64,000 nucleotides of DNA, taken from assembly GCF_025766255.1 (NCBI RefSeq), contig NW_026516705.1:186001-250000 (forward strand), given 5' to 3'. Below, piece after piece: positions 37,601-47,542 of this stretch; the first letter of the stretch is position 1; each line of letters begins with the position of its first letter. This DNA comes from Zychaea mexicana (lineage: Eukaryota; Mucoromycota; Mucoromycetes; Mucorales; Lichtheimiaceae). The notes under the pieces were generated by a model that did not search any database, was not told the origin of the DNA, and worked only from the letters and a program-made list of their open reading frames with translations. The position numbers and the translations under genes are program-made.

Positions 37601-38453
37601 ATGCTCGCATTTCTCGCTACGTTCTTTGATTTCGCTGCACTTGTCCTTCAAATATTCACGTTGCTAGGCAGCACCTACAATCGCGAATTCCTACGCGATC
37701 TATATTTTGCACGTCTTGAATTCGATAACCAATTTGTTGATTTTGGCTTATGGTAAGAAAGGAGAAAAGAAATTGCTGTTGCCATTTATATACGTTTGTT
37801 TTGATGTTGACGCCCCATGTTCTTTGCCATTTGTCACACGCACAATCATAATAGGACGTATTGCTCGGGACAAAATGGCGAAGTAAGCGATTGTAGCAAC
37901 CCAGAACCTGCCTTTGACTGGAGTAAGTGCTCATTTGGATAACCCGCATTCCCTCTCTCTCTAAATTTTTTACAAGTTGATATGATTTGGCTGCTAACAA
38001 CGACATCATGGTGAATAAACTATTTTTATGATAGCCACGGCAGGCGAAGAAGATGCGCGATACTCAGCAATTCGCGAAGCCATCAACCTTGACGGCCTTC
38101 ACCAAGTATTTCTCGCCAACTTTATCTTGTACTGGATTGCTCTCGGCCTTACGTTATTTGCAATGATCATCACTTTCGTAAGCGGCTTCCGTCGTGGTAG
38201 CGACTTTTTGGCATCATTCCTGACCTTTGTCGCTGCTCTCGTCATGATTGTTGTGTTTATTATTTTAATGGTTGTCTCGATGCGGGGAATCAACAACGCA
38301 AAGGATGCTGGTGTGGATGCTACAGGTCACCTGGGTCCATCCATGTGGATGACGCTCGGTGCTATGATCGCTCTCTTGCTTTCATCGTTCTGGTATTGTT
38401 TGACCTGCTGCTTCGGCTCTGGTCGACGAATTCAAAACGAAGAAAAGGCTTAA
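37601..38453 (+). CDS. Sur7/PalI-family four-span membrane protein
   Basis: Fungal plasma-membrane protein of the Sur7/PalI superfamily, which in yeast marks eisosomes (Sur7) or helps pH sensing (PalI/Rim9). Three exons, 37601-37752, 37855-37922 and 38035-38453, give 212 codons. The first span starts at the N-terminus (LAFLATFFDFAALVLQIFTLL). The first outer loop carries the claudin-like signature FGLWTYCSG with a second Cys shortly after (SDCSN). Three more spans follow: VFLANFILYWIALGLTLFAM, LASFLTFVAALVMIVVFIIL and MWMTLGAMIALLLSSFWYCL. A short cytoplasmic tail ends NEEKA. The exact subfamily cannot be decided without alignment. Confidence 0.85.
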
Positions 38454-39480
38454 AACATAAATTACTGTTATACCATATCCATCATTTACAGAACAGCAAC
38501 AGCTCTCTACTGCCCGTTTTGCGCAAATGTTCTCTCAAACACACACAGCACCCCTTTATTGTTTCATACACACATTTATAGTATATATCTATACTTTCAT
38601 ATCTCTATCATACATTCGCGGCAAATGTAAATTCTATTAATTCATAGTATGTCCCTTCTTCATTGTATTAAATACTTTAATGCGGAGTCTTCTCCAAAAC
38701 ATATAAAACAGTAAAAAAAGAGAATGTATATATGTGTGTATGTGTGTGTAGAGGTATGATAGGTATAATCTGTAGCAACACAGAAAAGAGCAAGTACATC
38801 CAAAAAAGTTAGAATATGAAGAATAAACTCCAAGTCAGTAAGAATAAGTTGTGCAATAGCTCCGTACCCTTTCATGCCGTTACTTTTTTTCCATCTTACC
38901 AATATGTACAGCGGCCATGACTGTCCTGTCCATTTGTCGAAAGAGACCGTTTCAATCTAGTCCTTCTTCTCCTTGTAGCTGGTGTCATTCTTATTGTTGT
39001 TGCTGTTGTTGGTGAGCTAATCAAAATGATGGCCGGATAAAGCAGCGCGGTCGTTGTCGATAAATGAGCATACAAAATATCAATAAGGCCATATTTAATG
39101 CAGCTTTCACATCCCTGTGAAAATAAAGGTGGCACGTCGAATTGTGCTGTTACTCGTCGACACGAGAAATGATACGGTCGATCTGCTGTCTTATTTTTTT
39201 CGGGTACAACAAGCGTGAAAACTATCGATCCATCGGTGATGGGTTTGTTCTCCTGGATTTTGCACTCATTCCGTCCAGCCCAGTTTGTGACGAATATGGG
39301 TGGCTCTTTTACATCTTGTGGTCGCTGTCCCGCATCCGCCCGTGACATGCATCGACGACCCTGGGTGATGATGGGACTGCGTGCTTTGTCCATTCATGCC
39401 TTTATACTGGACTTGTTGTCGACGCATCGATAGTTGAGAATAGAATCACCCTATGCTAACACCTGAGTCGTTGCGCTTAT
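38454..39480. other. Spacer with one unconvincing minus-strand frame
   Basis: After the Sur7-like 3' end there is AT-rich sequence. A 165-codon minus-strand frame (38896-39393) begins MDKARSPIIT and ends in an Arg-rich, low-complexity stretch. It lacks a recognisable domain, and other frames here also give plausible peptides. I do not call it a gene. Confidence 0.35.
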
Positions 39481-39489
39481 AGTGTCCGA

Positions 39490-40290
39490 GGTGAAGAAGT
39501 ACCGACCCAAACTTGATCTTGTAGAACCAGCACCAAGATTATCCTCAAGAATGTCGATCCCTTGTGTGACTTCCCCTAAGTTGAACCAGTGTGATTGAGA
39601 ATCACCGGACTATATGGCTATCTCCGTTTGGTTCAAGCTGTGACGGCTGGACCCGAGGGTCACGGAACAAACGTTTGCAAAATCGAGGCCCACGACACAG
39701 CCGAACTGCAGGCCATTTGCATCAAGCCGTCCGTCAGGTAAATCTATACGGGTTGTACAGCGCAGCTCCGTGCCTGACATAACCCAGTCTTTTAATATCT
39801 GTTGAAGGCTGATACCATCGGTAAGAATCACGTGTCTCGAAGTGTATCATGCTATACGGCGTCCTTCTGGTCCACTTCGTTTGGATAGCTATTTTGCATA
39901 ATTTGATCGCTTTCCAAGTCCTGCGTAGTGCTCACCGTCGCTCCCACGGACGATTTCGCCGCGCCAGGTAATGTACATCAATGGTGCGACTGCGGTACAG
40001 CAAATTCCTTCTACGATGATCGTTATCACTTCGTTTGGCTACATCCCGTAAGGCTTAAACGTCTACAGATCAAAAACACTCAATTAATACTTGTTATATT
40101 CTTGAAACGCTGCATTACTGTATTCGATAAAAAACATTCTGAACAGTGTAAGTTAATGACTGGTTTTTATCGCCTTCGTTATGATATTAACTATTCTACG
40201 GTAAAAAATGTTGCTACTGTAGCTACACAACAGGATATGTTTATCTTGAGTTATATATTTCTTTTTTTGATGGACAATTTGCTTATCCTT
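39490..40290 (+). pseudogene. Possible decayed plus-strand gene of unknown kind
   Basis: Protein-like segments appear on the plus strand but are separated by stops and frame changes. KIILKNVDPLCDFP at about 39535 leads, after two stops, into ITGLYGYLRLVQAVTAG at about 39600 and then GTNVCKIEAHDTAELQA. Later segments, SIRVVQRSSVPDITQSFN and TVAPTDDFAAPGNVHQWC, are in other frames. No splice set restores one frame. I do not recognise the family. It may belong with the acidic fragment at about 40530-40710. Confidence 0.3.
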
Positions 40291-40529
40291 TCTTACTTAT
40301 ACTACTAGAACGTTTTAAACTGGCTTCAACACCAATAGTTTCTGGACTACCTTCGCCCTACTATCTAGCTTTCCATTATTACAAGAATTGAGACCACTGC
40401 ACTTTATTTGCTGCCCAAGTAACGTTCAGTGATTACTACTATGGCTTTTCAAGACTACTGCGGACGTGCTTCTGCTCTGAGCTGTTCCGCATCTATATTT
40501 GGCGGCAAACCATTTTACTTTGTGGCTTA

Positions 40530-40710
40530 CTACGACCACTCCCACGTTTCGACGCTGGTCTGACCCGTGGCAAATGGATAAAGACATGTCCTTTGGAAAA
40601 TTGACAAGCTGAGCCGTAAGGATGAGGAATATGACGATGACGAACCAGTGCCTGAAGAAGCCAAACTTGGCAGCGCATCAATAACAGCGGAAGACCACAC
40701 ATCATTCTTG
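40530..40710 (+). pseudogene. Acidic C-terminal gene fragment, copy A
   Basis: Readable as FRRWSDPWQMDKDMSF, then in a shifted frame KIDKLSRKDEEYDDDEPVP and a short tail to a TAG at 40708-40710. It resembles copy B at 42480-42650 on the other strand (HWANPWHL, RKIDQ, SDDDEPAPEAALK), at both protein and DNA level. The frameshift between the two blocks suggests it is broken. The family is not recognised. Confidence 0.35.
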
Positions 40711-42479
40711 TAGCATTATCCCTACGCATCAATTCCTTACTTCTATCTTGTATATATATTTTTACAACACAGGCCTGTCTTTTCGCCAATACGGTTTGTA
40801 CAGACAGGGCGCCAGACCACACTTACATTTTTTAAACATACATACCGCAAGGAAGTGACCATATCTCTATTGGGAAAGGTCTTTAAGTCTTCCACAAAAA
40901 ATTTACATACAGTATCTTTCAATTATTGGGAGAACTCATCCTACTCTACCGATTAAGTAATAAGTGATAATGCAGTAGAGTAAGCACCGCTTACGGATGA
41001 GTTAAGATGGACAATACACATTCGACATCATTTATCGATGATCCCTCAAACATAAATCGCAGTTAGAATAACTTTACAAGACCACCCTTTGTATAGACAA
41101 TGTCTAGTAGTTAGTTACCATTCCCTCTTAATCCACCTACCTGCGTTTGATCAAACTATAAACTTTAATAAGCTCTACATATTAGCCCGAAGTGACATTG
41201 CATTCAGGAACATACTACTTAATGCAAAGGTAACTCATAACGCTCGTAAGACAGCATTCATCACCATGACATTCAAAATTCACCTTCCTCATCTTCCTTA
41301 CTCATCAAAAAATCTTCTATCTGGCATGTCCACTATTCGCCCATCGGTTCATCCAAAAGGATGTATAGACAGAACACCAAACGGTATATTATGGGCTGCT
41401 GGAGTTATTCAAATAAGAATCATTTCGAAATTTTAATTTACTGCGCTACAACTTGTCTTTTAGTTCTTTTTTTGTTAGTATATCTCTTGTCTTTAATCTG
41501 TCAACAATCGTATTTCCATAACATTCATGAATGACTTTCAGTCTATCATGAGCATTTTTAACAGGAGTATACAAGAGCTAATACAGTAGACTTATGAATG
41601 CCAGTACCTTTATATAACATGTCAGCGAGGTGAGAAAAAATGATACCTGCATAATACAGCGCTTTGAACTGATGTGACCCCAATTTTACTGTCCAACGCT
41701 GTGGTATGTTACCGATAAGATTGTCTCCAAGTAGGCATAGGAATCTCCTAGACGAGATATTGGGTATTTTTGCTATGCTCAAATCTTATGTATCATACAA
41801 CAGTTATACGCTCCGCTAAGTCTCAGGTCAAAGATACAACATACGTTATGGCGGCCCATTGTGACTCATCCTCGACATGTAAACCATCACTTTATCTATT
41901 TAAGCGCAGCGACCATAAGTGTTTTTCTATTTTGTTACTACCAACCTCTTCTGGTACAGTCAGTATGCATGAAAACGTGTGTCCTTAAAAATCATCTATG
42001 CTGTCGTCTTGATCAAAATCCTACGTTGATACTCTCAACAAAATATTGTATTATCCCTTCATCAAGACAGCGTCCCATCTATAACCATAGCATTTTCTTA
42101 ACTCCATACATCCGAAAGGTACATATTACCGCTTGTAGCCTTTCCGACATCTCAAAGACCTTTCAACACCCTGTGAAAGGCCCAAACCGTACTCTGAGAT
42201 TTTGAATGTAAACACAGTTCCTTGCTTTTTCTCAAGTTAAAAAGTTATGTTTTATTGAGGAAGACTAATTGAACCGGCGCCGATGGGCATGTGGTCGCTT
42301 CCTTGCGGTACAGAATGATGTAAAATATGTATGTAATATGAAGGGGTGCAAAAAGTGAAAACCCCGTTGTGGGGAAAAAGTTATGCTAGTGAAGGGAGAA
42401 TGGTACGTGTGGTGGAGGGGGAATAAAAGAAGAGAAGAGAGGTATACACGAAAGATGTAAAGTACAAATATGTGAGTTA
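40711..42479. other. Gene-free stretch between acidic fragments A and B
   Basis: Two plus-strand frames of about 115 codons (41089-41436 and 41861-42205) and one minus-strand frame of 74 codons (41558-41782) have no recognisable motif. Composition is AT-rich. The stretch may be old repeat debris. Confidence 0.4.
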
Positions 42480-42660
42480 CTAGTGTTCTTGGTTTGTAAG
42501 TAGCCAGTGGAGGAGGTTTTAATGCAGCTTCTGGAGCTGGTTCGTCATCGTCGCTATAGGTACTTTCAGGATGACTTGATTGGTCTATTTTCCTGAGGAT
42601 ACGGATTAGCAGGCCAGGCTTTTTCAAATGCCACGGGTTAGCCCAGTGTCGAAGCAAGGA
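42480..42660 (-). pseudogene. Acidic C-terminal gene fragment, copy B
   Basis: Minus-strand segment reading LLRHWANPWHLKKPG, then RILRKIDQSS and YSDDDEPAPEAALKPPP. It shares the W-x-x-PW, KID and DDDEP-P-E-A blocks with copy A, about 2 kb away and inverted. A CATGATTAG acceptor-like sequence lies just upstream (near 42662-42672), so this could be a last exon. No upstream exon was found. The family is not recognised. Confidence 0.35.
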
Positions 42661-44939
42661 ATACTAATCATGCTGTGATTTATCGTCAAGTTGTTCATAG
42701 ATAGTGCTAGTATCGTGCCGAATGCTTCAGTGAGCTCCTTCAGTTTTTTATTTAGTAGCAGAGGACAGCTAGCGAAATGTTCACGTTTGGCTTCCGCTAT
42801 CCTACAGCTTGCTTTTTTTTATGATATCTTTCATTGACACGGAAAGATGCACAAGCGGATCACTCACGTGCAGTGCTTAAGTATGTACTGTATTGGAGAA
42901 AAATCGATTCATTTTCCGTTCATGCAAAAAGTAGCATGTTATGCAGCAAAGAAGACGAAAACGCTCATAAGAAAAGATCACCGCACCGCATTCATGAAAA
43001 AGAAAACATATACGCATACAATTATAATATCTTCCGGTCCAGCTTCCTGGACTGCTGGATTAGCGAGTGCCAAAATAAAGATCAGAGGGTGTAATTCTTT
43101 TGTAGCCTTCATTCTCTGTATAGTCAAGTTCTTGATGTTGGGTTGCCTATGACAGACTCATGCGTTACACAGAACAAGTAGTTGCTAGATTGTTTTTATG
43201 CACATGCGGCCTGTGTTATACACCTCTTCTAAATCCAAATGCTTATCTGCCACTCTTGATCTATGTAAGGTATAAGACATTTATATGTATATCTACAACG
43301 AAGTAAGAAAGAAGAAGGACGGAAACCCTGAAAATTCGACGATGTATGAAACTCTAGTAACTTAAGAGACATGTAAGCATAAGGCTACAGTATCTTTCTC
43401 GATTGGCGGACAGCTCTATTGACGAACAATCAGTAAGTATAATTATATGCGGTGCGCACTGCATCAGTGAGGAAATTTGCACGCAATAACAAGCGAGATA
43501 GTAAGAGAGAGGGTTAGCGATCGGATCAGGAAAAGAATCTTGATATTTTGTTGGTTTTGTTTATTTTGAAATGTGTGTGAGTATGGGTCCCTGAAGAAAG
43601 CAGAGGGGTTAGGTTTCTGGGGTGAGTAGTAGGTTGGAAGAGTACGTTACTGCATACCTATATAGCAACAAACAGAGAGATACAGACAAGCTACATACAA
43701 TAGGCTTTCCAGCCATTAACAGCATTAATGAAAATACTCATACATGTCCTCCTGGTCTATTCAACTATTTCATTAATTTGATGCACTCCGGGAAGCTGGG
43801 TAGTAAAAACGAGCGAGAAACCGTAGAAAAAAATAGCGACCAAGCGAGTTCTTTTGACTATACATAATGCAGCATAATATAGAGAGCTGCTACACATGCG
43901 TACCACATCAGAGATCAAAGAAGGAGTTGTTCCTTCTCTGACTTATTCTGCCAGGGGTAAAAAGTTGGGGCTAATAATGAGGGGCGCATGTGGTCTTCTC
44001 TCTTCCCTGTGTTTGCTGGAACTTACTATCTTTAGTCGCACGATATGTACGTGCTGTCATCATCATCTCATGTTACAAAAATCAAGTACCTTTTCCTGTC
44101 ACATCATTTACCACCATTTTGTTAATGAGTCATAGAACGAATACTAGTGAACATTTACACACATCACAAAACGTGATAGTTCCCATTACTTTGAGACCCT
44201 GCCAGTTTCCTGATACATATTTCAATAGATCTTTCTTTTGTCTTGATAAGACGGCGGACGATGAAATGACTTTCAGTTCTTTTCACCTTCACGGGCACCG
44301 TGATCGGCTATTTACATGGTTTTTGATCGACATAGCAGCTAGCATACGCAGATGTAACGCTTCTCTTTGTAACACATACATAATACATGGCGCTTTTTCG
44401 TAAATCGGGTGCATAAGGTGCATACATGTAGTTAGTGAGATCAGTAACCCAACTAAATACATCTTTTCGCGTTGTTTGCCACCCAGCAGTAGGATCGTTG
44501 TAGAATAATCGAAATATGGCATTGCTTCGTAGTTGTTCATAAATAGAAATAAAAATAAGGAGAGAATACAAACGTGAATCTGTCCGTAATAGTATCTTGT
44601 GGCACAAAGAGGGAGGAGAGCAAGAAAAGGGAAGGGGTAGGTTGACAAAAAAGAAACATCGCCTACAAAAATAATGTCGTAGTGATACCGCCGCCTGTTT
44701 GGTTAGGGGGGGTGGAGGACGAGATTGCGGATGGTAAACATCTACCCTGTACGCTTTCTTTTTACCTTTTTGCACTACCCCACCCCCGAATACACATCAG
44801 CAAAAGGAAAAGGGATCAAGATGCAGTGACGAAGGAAAGGCAATCAACGCACTACCGCGTGACTTATCAAAGGAATTTAACTTATTGTTTGCCAAAAGTT
44901 TCGGTGTTTTTCCCTTTTTCCCTTTTCCCTTACTTATAC
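42661..44939. other. Gene-free stretch before the orphan membrane protein
   Basis: About 2.3 kb with short, unsupported frames on both strands, the longest about 155 codons (44308-44775, minus) and overlapping other equally open frames. No transposon domain, RNA gene or terminal repeat was seen. The right end, pyrimidine-rich at 44905-44935, is a typical fungal leader for the next gene. Confidence 0.45.
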
Positions 44940-46304
44940 ATGTCAACGCCGTCAAGGAAAAGCAGCTCTCCTAACAACGAGCAGCAACAGCCACCTGACG
45001 AGAGTAGCAGCTGCCAGCTAAAATCATCTGACGCTACCTCCTCGTCACTTAATCTCGATGGCATAAATTATACACATCCACCCACACGGCCCAGACCGTG
45101 CAAGCGACTTCCCAGCAGACGTAATGGAACAGAAAGCAACAGCAGTCGTATAAGCTGGGGCTGGTCGACATGGTCGCTCAAGCAACAGCGACGTAAGAGC
45201 CATTCAGCACTCCCAATGCTCTTTCAGCAACGACGACGCACGTTTCCACCACCATCACGGGTGCTTGAAAATGAAAAACGACGGTTCACTTACGGGGCAG
45301 GCAGCGGGAAAAAGAAATTTGTTCGGATCAGGCGAAGACATAGTCTGGCAGGGATCTTGTCCACACTCAAAGGCAATGGCAGCAGCAGTCGAAACCAGCA
45401 ATCCGGCAACAAACATTTATCTGTACGATCATCCATGGTGCTTCACATTTCTGACGAAGACGCAGCAGCAACAGACGTGCCTGAAATCCTTTACGGCGAC
45501 TGCATTATATCAGAAAGCATGTTTTCAACACAATCATCCAGCTGTCAATATTGCAATAGTTACATTGGTAATAGTACACCCAACAATAATAGCTCAACAT
45601 GTCCACACTGTCATAATCAACGCCACCACCGTAACTATAACAACATCCACCCACCACCTTCTTCTTCATCGTCTGGATCACGACCACAACAGCGCGGGCG
45701 CCTGTACACCGAAGGAAACTGGTTCTATAGCTGGGTGCAGCACCATCCACGCCGTAAAAAGAACAAACAAAGACTCATTCGCAAAAACAGCAGTAGTAAC
45801 AGCGGCGGTACGAACAATACATCAACGAAAAAGCATACGTTCATCCGGCCACCGACGATATCCGATCTTTCGTCTCTGTCAAACCCGCTGTCCAAACTCG
45901 ATTCCATCATCCATCGCAACTACCCACACCGATTCTCGGCGTTCTGGTTTGACACCCATGGACGTTCGGGCAAACAGCAGGTGCACGTTGACGGCAAAGG
46001 CACGGTTGCAGAAATCCGTCATGACACACAACGTTGGCGCTGCTCTCCTTCCACGGTCCAATCATCCATATTCCTGTTTGGCTTTCTATTTTTTCCATTG
46101 TGGTGGGTCGGAGCATGGATGTATCTTCGGCATCCTGCTCGCACGTCAAAACAGCACACTACAGAATCTCAATCGTCGTTATCGTTTGCAGCTCCTCGTT
46201 TCATCGGCATGTTAAATTGCTGGATGAGTTGTTTTAGCGTGGTTGTTGTTCCTGTTCTCGTCGGCTTGGGCGTCTGGTATCATTACGCCGTACGTAATAT
46301 GTAA
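44940..46304 (+). CDS. Orphan membrane protein with CxxC pairs
   Basis: Intronless, 454 codons from the ATG at 44940. The frame extends upstream to 44682, but that part is non-coding in character. The first 250 residues are Ser-, Arg- and His-rich and look disordered (about ten Arg/Lys clusters). At about residues 200-225, CQYCNS and CPHCHN form two CxxC pairs 14 residues apart, a possible zinc ribbon. A folded block follows: EGNWFYSWVQHH, then HRFSAFWFDTHGR. The C-terminus has two hydrophobic spans, SSIFLFGFLFFPLWWVGAWM and CFSVVVVPVLVGLGVWYHYA, and ends RNM. This suggests a tail-anchored or hairpin membrane protein with a long cytosolic part. I do not recognise the family. Confidence 0.75.
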   Translation: MSTPSRKSSSPNNEQQQPPDESSSCQLKSSDATSSSLNLDGINYTHPPTRPRPCKRLPSRRNGTESNSSRISWGWSTWSLKQQRRKSHSALPMLFQQRRRTFPPPSRVLENEKRRFTYGAGSGKKKFVRIRRRHSLAGILSTLKGNGSSSRNQQSGNKHLSVRSSMVLHISDEDAAATDVPEILYGDCIISESMFSTQSSSCQYCNSYIGNSTPNNNSSTCPHCHNQRHHRNYNNIHPPPSSSSSGSRPQQRGRLYTEGNWFYSWVQHHPRRKKNKQRLIRKNSSSNSGGTNNTSTKKHTFIRPPTISDLSSLSNPLSKLDSIIHRNYPHRFSAFWFDTHGRSGKQQVHVDGKGTVAEIRHDTQRWRCSPSTVQSSIFLFGFLFFPLWWVGAWMYLRHPARTSKQHTTESQSSLSFAAPRFIGMLNCWMSCFSVVVVPVLVGLGVWYHYAVRNM

Positions 46305-46538
46305 TACTCGTGTATAAAAAGAAGGGTAAAGATCCTCCCAGTAAAAAAGACCATATATACAAAATACAATATATAATACGTAGTTCGTGCTTTTTTTTGT
46401 TCTTGCTAAAAATGTATTTGAAAAAGAGTAATTATTTACATAAACGATTTGTTGTAATCATGAAATGCATATTCGTGCGTGTGTGAGTATGTGTATGTGT
46501 ATGGACTTTTTTTTATGGTTGTGGGTCGACAGTGGTAT

Positions 46539-46915
46539 TTAAGCACGGTTTCCTCTCTTGCTACGTTCCAGGGCTAATAGAAAACATACAGTTTACACAT
46601 TAGATTGACTCAGCTTTTCAACGGGGTACCCATCTTTTGTTAACTTACGATTATAATGCAACAGCTTCTCAATCAAGTCGACATGGGTTAGGACCATGCG
46701 TCTGCAGCAGTAACGCTTGAGACCAAGGGCATCGAGTGCTTCACTGTTTAAGCAATGAAAGGAATGAATCTGACTGTTAGAATCAAACCACTAAACATAC
46801 TAGAGTAAGAAAACACTTACCCTTCGGTGTATTCGGCTTGCAAAAGAGACAAGTAATTGTCCCACTTGTTGCCGATGACTTTGCCGCAGGAGAAGCAGCG
46901 GACAGGAATAATCAT
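46539..46915 (-). CDS. RPB10: RNA polymerase I/II/III shared subunit RPB10
   Basis: The 10-kDa zinc-binding subunit common to all three nuclear RNA polymerases (RPABC5). Three exons, 46821-46915, 46649-46743 and 46539-46573, give 74 codons. [18 protein letters not shown] contains the first Cys pair (CFSC) and YCCRRM the second. The conserved core [17 protein letters not shown] and the end LLHYNPLERSKR are in place. The small exons make it easy to miss. It lies between the orphan membrane gene (converging) and the epsin gene. Confidence 0.97.
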
Positions 46916-47542
46916 TGTCGATGTGTTAAGGAAGTTGAGGTGGATAGAATGCAAGCCTTAAAACGGTGAATGACGACTCAAACTCCTCCTTGTGGCTTAG
47001 CTTTCAAAACCCAATTTGGGAAATGGCAGCAATCTCATGACAGACTAGAATACAGTGGTAGCCCTTAATTAACTTTTTCCCCTCGACATGAGCATATGAG
47101 ATAGCGATGAGAAAGAACGATGCTTATGCAGTTAAACTTGTCGCATGGTATCTTATCTTTCCCACCGTCATCTTGGAAACAGTAGCCTTGATAAATTCAA
47201 CTCCACAGCAGCACAGTGAAGGTCATACTATAACCTACTGGAAATATTAAGTATACAAGTGGCAATACTTGCAGTAAGATTACTTTACACTTCTGCGGCA
47301 TAGTATATAGGAAATAGCTGCACTGATTTGGACATTTTTCGTTTGTCGAGTAACTCTCTCCTTAAAATGAAGATACAAAACATTATTCCAAAGTGGGTGC
47401 GCTATCGACAATTTGTGTGGTTTATTATATATAGAGTGCTCACATAGATAAAAGAAGAAGAGATAGAAAGAAAGAGAGAGGGAGAGAGAGAGAGTGTGTG
47501 TGTGTGTAGGGTGGACAATTAAAAGAATGTGTGTGTGTGTTT
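46916..47542. other. Spacer between RPB10 and epsin with GA/GT microsatellite
   Basis: Contains the RPB10 promoter and the epsin 3' UTR. A purine run grading into GT repeats lies at 47465-47507, and a second GT run at 47527-47541 directly abuts the epsin stop. Nothing else recognised. Confidence 0.6.

Noticed and set aside
38896..39393. 165-codon minus-strand frame as a gene
   Set aside because: No domain, a low-complexity Arg/Thr end, and other frames in the same stretch look equally protein-like. No splice partners were found.
41558..41782. Minus-strand frame as LINE thumb region
   Set aside because: Slight resemblance to a LINE thumb block only, with no catalytic motif nearby.
44682..44939. 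Upstream extension of the orphan membrane protein to 540 residues
   Set aside because: The extension shows leader-like pyrimidine tracts and no conserved character; the ATG at 44940 follows a typical fungal leader.
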